From positions 1 to 64,000 of the forward strand of contig NZ_JAIOJZ010000008.1 of NCBI RefSeq assembly GCF_020404845.1: DNA of 64,000 bases, in the 5' to 3' direction. The notes beneath the pieces are model-generated. The model saw only the letters and a program-made list of their open reading frames with translations. It was not told where the DNA came from and did no database searches. The DNA comes from Streptomyces hyderabadensis. Lineage in GTDB: Bacteria; Actinomycetota; Actinomycetes; Streptomycetales; Streptomycetaceae. The position numbers and the translations under genes are program-made. Position 1 is the first letter of the stretch, and each line of letters begins with the position of its first letter. This document shows, piece after piece, positions 23,012 to 31,988 of this stretch.

Positions 23012-23914
23012 TCAGGCGCCGCAGGAGCGCAGGAACTTCCGGGTGCGCACCGCGATGGGCAGCGGCTTGTCCGGCTCGCAGGGGTACATGTCCTGCTCGA
23101 CGATGGCGAACAGGTCCACGCCGAGGTCCTGGGCCGCCGTGAGCACCGGGCCCAGCTCCGGCACGCCGCCCGGCGGCTCGCACATCACGCCGCGCTGCAC
23201 GGCCGGTCCGAACGGCACCCCGCCCTCCCGCACCCCGGCGAGGATGTCCGGGTCGACCTGCTTGAGGTGGAGGTAGCCGATGCGCTCGCCGTAGGTCTCG
23301 ATCAGCTTGACGCTGTCGCCGCCGCAGTAGGCGTAGTGGCCGGTGTCGAGGCAGAGGTTCACGAGGTCGGAGTCGGTGGCGTCGAGGAAGCGCTCGACGT
23401 GCTCCTCGGTGTCGATGTGGGTGTCGGCGTGCGGGTGGACGACGATGTCCAGGCCGTAGGTGTCCCGCACCTCGCGGCCCAGGCGCTCCATGCCCCGGGT
23501 GAGGTGGGTCCACTGCTCGCCGGTCAGCTCCGGCGGCTCCAGGATCTCGGCGGTCTTGTCGTCGCGCCAGAAGGACGGGATGACGACGAGGTGCTTGGCG
23601 TCCATGGCCTGTGTCAGGGCGGCGACGCGGCTGACCTGTTCCCAGGTGGCGTCCCACTCGGAGGGGCCGCGGTGCAGTCCGCAGAAGATGGTGCCCGCGG
23701 AGACCTTGAGGCCGCGCCGGGTCACCTCGTCGGTGAGCCGGGCCGGGTCGGTGGGGAGGTAGCCGTAGGGGCCCAGCTCGATCCAGTCGTAGCCGGCCTC
23801 GGTGACCTCGTCCAGGAACCGTTCCCACGGCACCTGCCGGGGGTCGTCGGGGAACCACACGCCCCAGGAGTCGGGGGCCGAGCCGACGCGGATGCGGTCG
23901 AGGGCAGAGGGCAT
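23012..23914 (-). CDS. Inosose dehydratase/isomerase-like TIM-barrel protein
   Basis: 300-residue xylose-isomerase-like TIM barrel (AP_endonuc_2 family). The N-terminal VGSAPDSWGVWFPDDP is typical of IolE/IolH/IolI homologues in actinobacteria. The metal site is formed by VVHPHADTHIDT (two His), LCLDTGHYAYCGGD (Asp, His) and a late Glu in IVEQDMY. IolE dehydrates scyllo-inosose; IolI interconverts inososes. It is the last gene of the transporter operon, 2 nt after the ATPase stop, so coupling of uptake with an inosose step is likely. I cannot choose between IolE and IolI. Confidence 0.85.
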   Translation of the reverse strand: MPSALDRIRVGSAPDSWGVWFPDDPRQVPWERFLDEVTEAGYDWIELGPYGYLPTDPARLTDEVTRRGLKVSAGTIFCGLHRGPSEWDATWEQVSRVAALTQAMDAKHLVVIPSFWRDDKTAEILEPPELTGEQWTHLTRGMERLGREVRDTYGLDIVVHPHADTHIDTEEHVERFLDATDSDLVNLCLDTGHYAYCGGDSVKLIETYGERIGYLHLKQVDPDILAGVREGGVPFGPAVQRGVMCEPPGGVPELGPVLTAAQDLGVDLFAIVEQDMYPCEPDKPLPIAVRTRKFLRSCGA

Positions 23915-23916
23915 GC

Positions 23917-24906
23917 TCAGGCCTTCCCTTCGGCGGTGCCGGATGCGGTGCTGTTGGATGCCGCGGTGCCGGACTCCACGGCGCCCGTCCTGTCGGCAGT
24001 ATCGGGTGCGGCGGGCTTCGCCGCATCGCCCGCGGCGTCGGGCAGCGCCGCCACGTCCACCCCGCCGACCTGCGCCAGTTCGTGCTTGAGGGCGGCGAGT
24101 TCGGCGCCGCCTGCCATGTGGTTGGTGAGCGCTTCGAGGGTGATGTCGGCACGGGCGGCGCTCAGTTCGAGGGTGCCCAGGCGCAGCACGCTGAAGTGGT
24201 CGCCGACCATGTAGGCGTGGTGGGGGTTGTGGGTGATGAAGATGACGCCGAGGCCGCGCTCGCGGGCGGCGGCGATGTACTTGAGGACGACGCCGGACTG
24301 CTTGACGCCGAGCGCGGCGGTGGGTTCGTCGAGGATGAGGACGCGGGCGCCGAAGTAGACGGCGCGGGCGATGGCGACGCACTGGCGCTGGCCGCCGGAG
24401 AGGGTGCCGATGGGCTGTTCGAGGTCGTCCAGGACGATGCCCATGTTGCGCAGTTCCTCGTCGGCGGTCCGCTTCATGCGGTCGATGTCGAGGCGGCGCA
24501 CGGGCCAGGGGCCCTTGGTCATCTCGGAGCCGAGGAAGAAGTTGCGCCACACCGGCATCAGCGGGACGGTCGCGAGGTCCTGGTAGACGGTGGCGATGCC
24601 GCGGGCCAGCGCGTCGCGCGGGGTGGCGAAGCGCACGGCCTCGCCGTCGACGAGGAACTCCCCCTCGGTGTGCTGGTGCAGCCCGGAGATGATCTTGATC
24701 AGGGTGGACTTGCCGGCGCCGTTGTCGCCGAGCACGCAGGTCACCCTGCCGGGGTGGACGGTGAGGTCGACTCCGTGCAGGGCGCGGATGTTGCCGTAGG
24801 ACTTGCCGGCGCGGCGCAGTTCGACGAGCGGGCGGTCCTGTTCGGGTGCGGGGTCGGCCAGGACGGCGCCGTGGCTGCCGGGGGCTGCGGGGGTCTTGCT
24901 GGTCAT
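23917..24906 (-). CDS. Sugar ABC transporter ATPase, single domain
   Basis: 329-residue single ATPase (FrcA-like): Walker [10 protein letters not shown], signature [13 protein letters not shown], Walker [12 protein letters not shown], switch His in [10 protein letters not shown]. The ATG at 24906 is preferred to the GTG at 24915 because a near-ideal GGAGGTGA ribosome site, which overlaps the permease stop, sits 5 nt before it. The last ~70 residues are a low-complexity Ala/Asp/Thr-rich tail not expected in the family. It works with the permease and lipoprotein encoded just upstream. Confidence 0.9.
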   Translation of the reverse strand: MTSKTPAAPGSHGAVLADPAPEQDRPLVELRRAGKSYGNIRALHGVDLTVHPGRVTCVLGDNGAGKSTLIKIISGLHQHTEGEFLVDGEAVRFATPRDALARGIATVYQDLATVPLMPVWRNFFLGSEMTKGPWPVRRLDIDRMKRTADEELRNMGIVLDDLEQPIGTLSGGQRQCVAIARAVYFGARVLILDEPTAALGVKQSGVVLKYIAAARERGLGVIFITHNPHHAYMVGDHFSVLRLGTLELSAARADITLEALTNHMAGGAELAALKHELAQVGGVDVAALPDAAGDAAKPAAPDTADRTGAVESGTAASNSTASGTAEGKA

Positions 24907-24911
24907 GCCGA

Positions 24912-25988
24912 TCACCTCCGGGTCGCGGCACGGCGGACGTACAGGTTGATGAGGACGGCGCCGAGGAGCATCACGCCGAGGAAGGCCTTGAACCAGTCGG
25001 GGTTCCAGCCCGCGAAGACGATGCCCTGGTTCACCATGCCGAACATGAAGGCGCCGAAGACGGGGCCGATCGCGGAGCCGTAGCCGCCGGTGAGCAGGCA
25101 GCCGCCGATGACCGCCGCCGCGATGTAGATCAGCTCCTGGCCGACGCCCTCACCCGACTGCACGGTGTTGAAGGAGAACAGCTGGTGCATGCCGACGAAC
25201 CAGGCGCCGAAGCCGACCAGCATGAACAGAGTGATCTTGGTGAAGGTGACCGGCACGCCGACCGCGCGGGCGGACTCCTGGCTGCCGCCGACGGCGAAGA
25301 TCCAGTTGCCGTACTTGGTGCGCAGCAGCACCCAGGTGGCCAGGGCCGCGAAGACCAGCCACCACACCACCGTGATCTTCACCTCGACGCCGCCGACGTC
25401 GAAGGACGAGGCGAACACCGCCTTTGCCTGGTCGAAGCCGTCCATGTCGCTGATGTCGTCGGTGGCGACGTTGCCGGTGACGAGCTTGGTGACGGCGAGG
25501 TTGACGCCCTGGAGGACCAGGAAGGTGGCCAGCGTCACCAGGAAGCTCGGCAGGCCGGTCTTCACCAGCACCCAGCCGTTGAAGGCGCCGACGGCCAGCG
25601 AGGCGACGAGGGCGACGATCACGCCCATCCAGACGTTCATGGTGAGCTGGTAGCTGAGCATGCCTGCGGTGAGCGCCGAGGTGACCACGGCGACACCGGC
25701 CGACAGGTCGAACTCGCCGCCGATCATCAGCAGGGCGACGGGCAGCGCCATGATGCCGATGGTGGACGACTGGTAGAGCACCGTCGCCATGGAGCCGCCG
25801 TCGCGGAGCGTGGGCGCGGCGATCAGGAAGAAGACGAACACGGCGACGGCGCCGAGGAAGACGCCGACCTCGGGCCGGGCGAGCACCCGCAGCGCCACGG
25901 AGCGCTCCCGGGTGCGTCCGTCGGTCTGCTGGGGGCCGGGGGCCGGCGGTGTGGTCACCGCCGGCTCAGCCTGCCTGGCCGTGCTCAT
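24912..25988 (-). CDS. Sugar ABC transporter permease
   Basis: 358-residue membrane permease of the RbsC/FrcC type, about ten hydrophobic segments, with conserved [12 protein letters not shown] (helix 2 region) and [19 protein letters not shown]. The ATG at 25988 overlaps the binding-protein stop by one base (TGATG); a GTG one codon earlier is possible. The first ~35 residues are a hydrophilic cytoplasmic tail. Part of the binding protein-permease-ATPase-isomerase operon divergent from iolC; inositol is the likely cargo. Confidence 0.92.
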   Translation of the reverse strand: MSTARQAEPAVTTPPAPGPQQTDGRTRERSVALRVLARPEVGVFLGAVAVFVFFLIAAPTLRDGGSMATVLYQSSTIGIMALPVALLMIGGEFDLSAGVAVVTSALTAGMLSYQLTMNVWMGVIVALVASLAVGAFNGWVLVKTGLPSFLVTLATFLVLQGVNLAVTKLVTGNVATDDISDMDGFDQAKAVFASSFDVGGVEVKITVVWWLVFAALATWVLLRTKYGNWIFAVGGSQESARAVGVPVTFTKITLFMLVGFGAWFVGMHQLFSFNTVQSGEGVGQELIYIAAAVIGGCLLTGGYGSAIGPVFGAFMFGMVNQGIVFAGWNPDWFKAFLGVMLLGAVLINLYVRRAATRR

Positions 25989-27010
25989 CACCGGGTGCCC
26001 TTCGAGGCGAACTCGGCGACGGCCTTGACGTTGGTCTTGTCGACGAAGGCCGGGCCGGTCAGCACCGGCTGCTCACCGCCGCCGCTGTAGTTGCCGTTGT
26101 TCTTGTACAGCCACAGTCCGTCGACCGCGAGGTAGCCCTGGAGGTAGGGCTGCTGGTCGACGGCGAACTCGATGTCGCCCTTCTCGATGGCGCCGGTCAG
26201 TTCCTTGTTGAGGTCGAAGGTGGCGACCTCGGCCTTGCTGCCGGACTCGTCCACCGACTGCACGGCGGTCATGGCGAAGGGGGCGCCGAGCGTGATCAGG
26301 TGGTCGATGTCGCCGTCCTGCTTGAGCTTGGCGGTGATGGTGGACTTCACCGAGGGCATGTCGGTGCCGTTGACGTAGAGGTTCTCGATGGACCCCTCGA
26401 AGGTCTTCTTCACGCCGTCGCAGCGCTGGGTCAGGCCGACGTTGCCCTGCTCGTGGATGACGCAGACGGCTTTCTTGGCCCCGTCCTCGTTGAGCCGCTT
26501 GCCGAGCGCCTCGCCGGCCACGCTCTCGTCCTGGCCGAAGAACTCCATCAGGCCGAGCTTCTTCCAGTCCGCCAGACCGGAGTTGAGCCCGACCACGGGT
26601 ATGCCGGCCTTCTCCGCCTTGTCGAGGACGCTGCGCAGGGCGTCCGGCTTGGCGAGGGTGACGGCGATGCCGTCGACCTTCTGGTCGATCGCGTTCTGCA
26701 CCAGGTTGGCCTGGTTGCCCGCGTTCGGGTCGGCGGAGTAGACGAGCTTGACGTTGTCCTTGTCGGCGGCGGCCTGGGCGCCCTTGCGGACGATGTCCCA
26801 GAAGGTGTCGCCGGGGGCCTGGTGGGTGACCAGGGCGACCGTCATGCGGGGGGTGTTCGCCTTGCCCGCGGAGGCGCCCGAGTCGCTCTCCTCGTCGGCC
26901 TTCTTCCCGCCCGAGCTGCTCGAGCAGCCGGCGAGGGTCAGGGCCGCGGCGGCGGCGAGGGCCACGGCAGGGGCGAATCTGCGGGAGCGGGCGTGCGAAG
27001 AGCGGTCCAT
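25988..27010 (-). CDS. Sugar ABC transporter binding lipoprotein (inositol-type)
   Basis: 340-residue lipoprotein; signal peptide with Arg-rich start, hydrophobic core and lipobox LAGC (Cys at about 29), then a Ser/Gly/Lys linker. The mature part is a peripla_BP_4 domain with YSADPNAGNQANLVQNAIDQ and VIHEQGNVGLTQRC. The ATG at 27010 is chosen over upstream in-frame codons that lie in the promoter. It is the first gene of the minus-strand transport operon and is driven from the palindromic divergent promoter shared with iolC. Anchored on the outer face of the membrane. Confidence 0.92.
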   Translation of the reverse strand: MDRSSHARSRRFAPAVALAAAAALTLAGCSSSSGGKKADEESDSGASAGKANTPRMTVALVTHQAPGDTFWDIVRKGAQAAADKDNVKLVYSADPNAGNQANLVQNAIDQKVDGIAVTLAKPDALRSVLDKAEKAGIPVVGLNSGLADWKKLGLMEFFGQDESVAGEALGKRLNEDGAKKAVCVIHEQGNVGLTQRCDGVKKTFEGSIENLYVNGTDMPSVKSTITAKLKQDGDIDHLITLGAPFAMTAVQSVDESGSKAEVATFDLNKELTGAIEKGDIEFAVDQQPYLQGYLAVDGLWLYKNNGNYSGGGEQPVLTGPAFVDKTNVKAVAEFASKGTR

Positions 27011-27133
27011 CTTTTCCTGCACCTCACTGTGCGACTGTGCTACGGGAGAGCCGTGTGCCAGACCCGAGTGCCAGACCCGAGAAGGATGGCTGTTGCTGCG
27101 CTGGGACCGGATACAAGTCCTTGAGACGCCCAC

Positions 27134-27197
27134 TGTCAATACTTTGTCAAGACATCATTTCACTCACAGGTCCGAATGTAAGTACAAAGTATTGACA
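27134..27197. promoter_or_regulatory. Divergent promoter with mirrored -35 repeats
   Basis: TGTCAATACTTTGT (27134-27147) and ACAAAGTATTGACA (27184-27197) are perfect 14-nt inverted copies, 36 bp apart. Each contains a TTGACA -35 reading outward: minus strand toward the binding-protein gene (TTGTAT at -10, 17-bp spacer), plus strand toward iolC (weak -10 TACACC). The symmetry suggests one regulator controls both directions. Confidence 0.65.
27143..27154. promoter_or_regulatory. Second copy of the LacI-type motif (TTTGTCAAGACA)
   Basis: Differs by one base from TTTGTCAGGACA at 20161-20172 in the lacI/oxygenase gap. It overlaps the left mirrored promoter repeat. Confidence 0.45.
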
Positions 27198-27262
27198 GCG
27201 TCGTCCAGGAGTCATACACCTGGGAGGCGGCAGGCCCCCGCCCAGCCCGAGGAGCGTCGCAC

Positions 27263-28225
27263 ATGGCCGAGTCAGTCCCGCGTTTCGATCTGATCACGAT
27301 GGGCCGCATCGGGGTCGATCTCTATCCCTTGCAGACGGGCGTGCCCCTGGCGGAGGTTGAGACCTTCGGCAAGTTTCTCGGCGGTTCGGCCGCCAACGTG
27401 GCGGTCGCCGCCGCCCGGCTCGGCCGCGCCGCGGCCGTGATCACCCGCACCGGCGACGACCCCTTCGGCGGCTATCTGCACGGCGCGCTGAAGGAGTTCA
27501 GCGTCGACGACCGCTGGGTCACCCCGGTCGCCGCGTACCCGACCCCGGTGACCTTCTGCGAGATCTTCCCGCCGGACGACTTCCCGCTGTACTTCTACCG
27601 CCGCCCCAAGGCCCCGGACCTGGAGATCCGCCCCGAGGAGCTGGACCTGGACGCGATCCGCGCGGCCTCGATCTTCTGGATGACCGGCACCGGACTGAGC
27701 GAGGAACCGAGCCGCACGGCGACCCTGGCCGCGCTCGCCCACCGCGCCAAGTCCGGCACCACGGTCTTCGACCTGGACTGGCGCCCCATGTTCTGGACCG
27801 ACCCGGACCAGGCCCGCCCGTACTACGCCGAGGCGCTCGGGCACGCGACCGTCGCGGTCGGCAACCTGGACGAGTGCGAGATCGCCACGGGCGTGCGCGA
27901 ACCCCGCGCCTGCGCCGAGGCACTGCTCGCGGCCGGCGTGGAGCTGGCCGTGGTCAAGCAGGGCCCCAAAGGCGTCCTCGCCGTGCACCGCGACGGCCGC
28001 TCGGCCGAGGTGCCGCCGGTCCCGGTCGAGGTGGTCAACGGCCTCGGCGCGGGTGACGCGTTCGGCGGCTGTCTGTGCCACGGTCTGCTCTCCGGCTGGG
28101 AGCTGGAGCGGATCATGCGGTACGCCAACGCGGCCGGCGCCCTCGTCGCCTCCCGTCTCGCCTGTTCCTCCGCGATGCCCACCGAGGCGGAGGTCGACGA
28201 CCTCCTCGCGCGAGCCACTCCCTGA
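27263..28225 (+). CDS. iolC: 5-dehydro-2-deoxygluconokinase (PfkB family)
   Basis: 320-residue PfkB kinase. The N-terminal GRIGVDLYPLQTGVPL and KFLGGSAANVAVAAARLG are typical of IolC; the C-terminal PfkB signature is NGLGAGDAFGG with the catalytic Asp. IolC phosphorylates 5-dehydro-2-deoxygluconate in inositol degradation. ATG at 27263 follows GAGGAG. It heads the plus-strand operon iolC-aldolase-like-iolB-iolD, directly divergent from the sugar importer. Cytoplasmic. Confidence 0.93.
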   Translation: MAESVPRFDLITMGRIGVDLYPLQTGVPLAEVETFGKFLGGSAANVAVAAARLGRAAAVITRTGDDPFGGYLHGALKEFSVDDRWVTPVAAYPTPVTFCEIFPPDDFPLYFYRRPKAPDLEIRPEELDLDAIRAASIFWMTGTGLSEEPSRTATLAALAHRAKSGTTVFDLDWRPMFWTDPDQARPYYAEALGHATVAVGNLDECEIATGVREPRACAEALLAAGVELAVVKQGPKGVLAVHRDGRSAEVPPVPVEVVNGLGAGDAFGGCLCHGLLSGWELERIMRYANAAGALVASRLACSSAMPTEAEVDDLLARATP

Positions 28226-28238
28226 ACGGAGCAAAGCA

Positions 28239-29135
28239 TTGTCCCGCAGCATCTCCAGCATCCCGGACCTCACCGCGATCCGCGCCCGGCACCCGGAGGC
28301 GATCGCCGAGGCCGCGGCCCGCCGGGTACGCCGCCCGCTGATCGGCGACTCCGGCCGCCTGATGATCGTGGCCGCCGACCACCCGGCGCGCGGCGCGCTC
28401 GGCGTCGGTGACCGCGGGCTCGCCATGGCCAACCGGGCCGACCTGCTGGAACGCCTGTGCACCGCGCTGTCCCGGCCCGGCGTCGACGGGGTGCTCGCCA
28501 CCGCGGACGTGCTGGAGGACCTGCTGCTGCTCGGGGTGCTGGAGAACAAGGTCGTCATGGGGTCGATGAACCGCGGCGGCCTCGCGGGCGCCGCCTTCGA
28601 GATGGACGACCGCTTCACCGGCCACCGCGCCGAGGACATCGCCCGGCTGCGCTTCGACGCGGGCAAGCTGCTGCTGCGCATCGACTACGACGACCCCGGC
28701 TCGCTGGCCACCCTGGAGGCCGGCGCCCGCGCGGTCGACGCCATGGCGGCCCGCGAACTGCCGGTGTTCGTGGAGCCGTTCATCTCCCGCCGGATCGACG
28801 GCCGGGTCCGCAACGACCTGTCGGCGGCCGCCGTCACCCGCTCCATCGCCATCGCCTCGGGCCTCGGCGGCACCTCCGCCTACACCTGGCTGAAACTGCC
28901 CGTCACCCAGGACCCCGACGACATGGCCGAGGTCCTGGAGACCTCCACGCTGCCCGCGGTCCTGCTCGGCGGCGACATAGGCGGCTCCCCGGCGGACCAG
29001 ACCGCGGCCTACGAACGCTGGCGCAAGGCACTGAGGCTGCCCACCGTGCAGGGCATGGTCGTCGGCCGCTCGCTGCTCTACCCGGCCGGGGGCAGTGTGG
29101 AAGAGGCGGTGGACACGGCCGTCGGACTGCTGTGA
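28239..29135 (+). CDS. Cgl0158-like (beta/alpha)8 protein of inositol operons
   Basis: 298 residues from a TTG start at 28239, which follows CGGAGC at proper spacing and lies 13 nt after iolC; an in-frame ATG upstream would run far into iolC. Resembles the DeoC/LacD-like (beta/alpha)8 proteins found in actinobacterial iol clusters (Corynebacterium Cgl0158 type). Segments MIVAADHPARGAL, LLLRIDYDD, FVEPFISRR and LKLPV with the late VLLGGDIGG are consistent with a class I-type aldolase fold. It may act as the 2-deoxy-5-keto-gluconate-6-phosphate aldolase (IolJ step), since no other aldolase is nearby; that is inference. Confidence 0.85.
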   Translation: MSRSISSIPDLTAIRARHPEAIAEAAARRVRRPLIGDSGRLMIVAADHPARGALGVGDRGLAMANRADLLERLCTALSRPGVDGVLATADVLEDLLLLGVLENKVVMGSMNRGGLAGAAFEMDDRFTGHRAEDIARLRFDAGKLLLRIDYDDPGSLATLEAGARAVDAMAARELPVFVEPFISRRIDGRVRNDLSAAAVTRSIAIASGLGGTSAYTWLKLPVTQDPDDMAEVLETSTLPAVLLGGDIGGSPADQTAAYERWRKALRLPTVQGMVVGRSLLYPAGGSVEEAVDTAVGLL

Positions 29136-29169
29136 CCCGGGAGAGCCAGGAGAGGCGGAGGAGCGGACG

Positions 29170-30066
29170 ATGACGTATCACCTTCCCGCGGGCAAGGCCG
29201 CGGCGGACGGCCCGTACGCCGTGGACGTGACGCCCGGGAGCGCGGGCTGGGACCACAGCAGCCTGCGCGTCGTGCACCTGCCCCCCGGCGGCAGCCACAC
29301 CTTCGACAGCGGCGAGAGCGAGTGGATCGTCCTGCCGCTGAGCGGCGGCTGCACGGTCGCGACCGCCGACGACTCCGGCCGGGACACCTTCGAACTGACC
29401 GGCCGGAAGAGCGTGTTCACCGGCGTCACCGACTTCGCGTACGTGCCGCGGGACGCCCGCACCACCCTGACGTCCCCCGGCGGCGGCCGGTTCGCCCTCA
29501 CCGGCGCCCGCTGCACCCGCCGGCTGCCCGCCCGCTATGGACCGGCGTCCTCGGTGCCGGTGGAGCTGCGCGGCACCGGGAACTGCTCGCGGCAGGTCAA
29601 CAACTTCGGCGCGGCAGGAGTGTTCGAGTGCGACAAGCTGATCGCGGTCGAGGTGCTCACCCCGGGCGGCAACTGGTCCTCCTTCCCGCCGCACAAGCAC
29701 GACGAGCACCGCCCCGGCGAGGAGTCGGTGCTGGAGGAGATCTACTACTTCGAGTTCGCGGACCACGACGGCACCCCGGGCCTGGGCTACCAGCGCGTCT
29801 CCCCCTCCGGGCGGGGACGGGGCACGGACCTGCTCGCCGAGGTGCGCGACGGGGACGTCGTACTGATCCCCGACGGCTGGCACGGACCGTCGATGGCGGT
29901 CCCCGGCCACCACATGTACTACCTCAACGTCATGGCGGGGCCGGAGCCCGAGCGCGCCTGGCTGATCTGCGACCATCCCGACCACGCCTGGATCCGCGAC
30001 ACCTGGCCCCAGCAGCCGGTCGACCCCCGGCTCCCCCTCTACACCGCACCGGAGAGGTCCGCATGA
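29170..30066 (+). CDS. iolB: 5-deoxy-glucuronate isomerase
   Basis: 298-residue bicupin of the IolB family; KDUI-type metal ligands are visible in FPPHKHDEHRPGEES (two His plus Glu) and the late GWHGPSMAVPGHHMYYLN. IolB converts 5-deoxy-glucuronate to 5-dehydro-2-deoxygluconate, the substrate of IolC. The ATG at 29170 follows a GGAGGAG site and its stop overlaps the iolD ATG by 4 nt. Length matches the family. Confidence 0.93.
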   Translation: MTYHLPAGKAAADGPYAVDVTPGSAGWDHSSLRVVHLPPGGSHTFDSGESEWIVLPLSGGCTVATADDSGRDTFELTGRKSVFTGVTDFAYVPRDARTTLTSPGGGRFALTGARCTRRLPARYGPASSVPVELRGTGNCSRQVNNFGAAGVFECDKLIAVEVLTPGGNWSSFPPHKHDEHRPGEESVLEEIYYFEFADHDGTPGLGYQRVSPSGRGRGTDLLAEVRDGDVVLIPDGWHGPSMAVPGHHMYYLNVMAGPEPERAWLICDHPDHAWIRDTWPQQPVDPRLPLYTAPERSA

Positions 30067-31937
30067 GCGCCGCCGCCACCCGCCGACTGACCACCGCCCA
30101 GGCCCTGGTGCGCTTCCTGGCCGCGCAGTACACCGAACGCGACGGCGTGCGACGCCGTCTGATCGCCGGCACCTGGGGCATCTTCGGCCACGGCAACGTG
30201 GCCGGCCTCGGCCAGGCACTCGTCGAGTACCGCAAGGCGATGCCGTACCACCAGGGCCGCAACGAACAGGCCATGGTGCACGCGGCCGTCGGCCACGCCC
30301 GGCAGCTGAACCGCCTGTCCGCACAGGCGGTGACGACCTCCATCGGCCCCGGCGCCACCAACCTGGTCACCGGTGCCGCCCTCGCCACCATCAACCGGCT
30401 GCCGGTCCTGCTGCTGCCCGGCGACTACTTCGCCTCGCACGCCGCCGACCCGCTGCTCCAGCAGCTGGAGCACCCGGTCGAGGCCGACGTGTCGGTCAAC
30501 GACGCCCTGCGGCCCGTGTCCCGGTACTTCGACCGGATCACCCGCCCCGAGGCGCTCCTCGCCTCCGCGCTCCAGGCGATGCGCGTGCTCAGCGACCCGG
30601 CGGAGACCGGCGCGGTCACCCTGGCGCTGCCGCAGGACGTGCAGGCCGAGGCGTACGACTGGCCGGAGGAGTTCTTCGCCGACCGTGTGTGGCGGGTGCG
30701 TCGTCCGGCGCCCGACCCGGCGGAGCTGGCCGAGGCCGTGCGGGCGATCCGCGCCGCCGCACGCCCGCTGATCGTCGCGGGCGGCGGCGTCCACCACAGC
30801 GAGGCCGAACCGGCCCTGAAGGCACTGGTGGACGCCACCGGCATCCCGGTCGCCTCCACCCAGGCCGGCAAGGGCGCGCTGCGCCACGACCACCCGGCGG
30901 ACCTCGGCGGCATCGGCCACACCGGCACCGCGGTGAGCGACGAACTCGCCCGCACCTCGGACCTGGTGATCGGCGTCGGCACCCGCTACTCGGACTTCAC
31001 CACCGCCTCCGGCACCCTCTTCCAGCACCCCGCCGTGCGCTTCCTGAACCTCAACATCACCGCCTTCGACGCCCACAAGCTCGCCGCCGCGACCCTGGTG
31101 TGCGACGCGCGGTCGGGGCTCACGGCGCTGACGGAGGCGCTGGCCGGGCACCGGGTGGATGCGGCGTACGAGACGGAGTACCGCACCGGGAAGGCCCGTT
31201 GGGACGAGACGGTCGCGGCGGCCTTCCGCGCCGACGACGACAGCGCGGTGCCCACCCAGACGCAGGTGCTGGGCGCGCTGGACGCGGTCGTCGGCGACGA
31301 GGACGTGGTGATCAACGCCGCCGGTTCGCTCCCCGGTGACCTGCACAAGCTGTGGCGGGCCCGCTCCCCGCGCCAGTACCACCTGGAGTACGGCTACTCC
31401 TGCATGGGCTACGAGATCCCGGCCGCGCTCGGTGTCCAGCAGGCCGCGCCCGACGTCCCCGTGTGGGCGCTGGTCGGCGACGGCACGTACCTGATGAACC
31501 CGACGGAGATCGTCACAGCCGTGCAGGAGAACCTGCCGGTCAAGCTGGTCCTGGTGCAGAACCACGGATACGCGTCCATCGGCGGCCTGTCCGAGTCGGT
31601 GGGCGCCGAGCGCTTCGGCACCGACTACCGCCACCGCGTCGCCGACGGCTCCTTCACCGGCGCCCCGCTCCCCGTCGACCTCGCCGCCAACGCGGCCAGC
31701 CTGGGCATGGACGTGCTGCGCGCCAAGACGGTGCGGGAGCTGCGCGAGGCGCTCGCGACGGCCCGCGCGGCCACCCGGCCCACCTGCGTGTACGTCGAGA
31801 CGGCGCCCGCGTCGGACGCCCTCCCGGCCGAGGCGTGGTGGGACGTGCCGGTGGCCGAGGTGTCGGCCCGCGCGGCCGCCACGGACGCGCGGGCGGTCTA
31901 CGAGCGCGCGGTCGCCGACCGCCGCCGCCACCTCTGA
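30063..31937 (+). CDS. iolD: 3D-(3,5/4)-trihydroxycyclohexane-1,2-dione hydrolase
   Basis: 624-residue thiamine-diphosphate enzyme of the acetolactate synthase superfamily. The N-terminal pyrimidine-binding domain has the catalytic Glu in HQGRNEQAMVHAA (about residue 68); the C-terminal domain has the ThDP motif GDGTYLMNPTEIVTAVQEN (about 475-495). The family-specific start RFLAAQYTERDG and LEYGYSCMGYEI are typical of IolD, which opens the ring of the trione intermediate to 5-deoxy-glucuronate. Translationally coupled to iolB. Confidence 0.93.
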   Translation: MSAAATRRLTTAQALVRFLAAQYTERDGVRRRLIAGTWGIFGHGNVAGLGQALVEYRKAMPYHQGRNEQAMVHAAVGHARQLNRLSAQAVTTSIGPGATNLVTGAALATINRLPVLLLPGDYFASHAADPLLQQLEHPVEADVSVNDALRPVSRYFDRITRPEALLASALQAMRVLSDPAETGAVTLALPQDVQAEAYDWPEEFFADRVWRVRRPAPDPAELAEAVRAIRAAARPLIVAGGGVHHSEAEPALKALVDATGIPVASTQAGKGALRHDHPADLGGIGHTGTAVSDELARTSDLVIGVGTRYSDFTTASGTLFQHPAVRFLNLNITAFDAHKLAAATLVCDARSGLTALTEALAGHRVDAAYETEYRTGKARWDETVAAAFRADDDSAVPTQTQVLGALDAVVGDEDVVINAAGSLPGDLHKLWRARSPRQYHLEYGYSCMGYEIPAALGVQQAAPDVPVWALVGDGTYLMNPTEIVTAVQENLPVKLVLVQNHGYASIGGLSESVGAERFGTDYRHRVADGSFTGAPLPVDLAANAASLGMDVLRAKTVRELREALATARAATRPTCVYVETAPASDALPAEAWWDVPVAEVSARAAATDARAVYERAVADRRRHL

Positions 31938-31988
31938 CACCTCCGGCTCCCCCACCGGCCCAGTCCCCTACGCAAGGGAGGTACGTCC

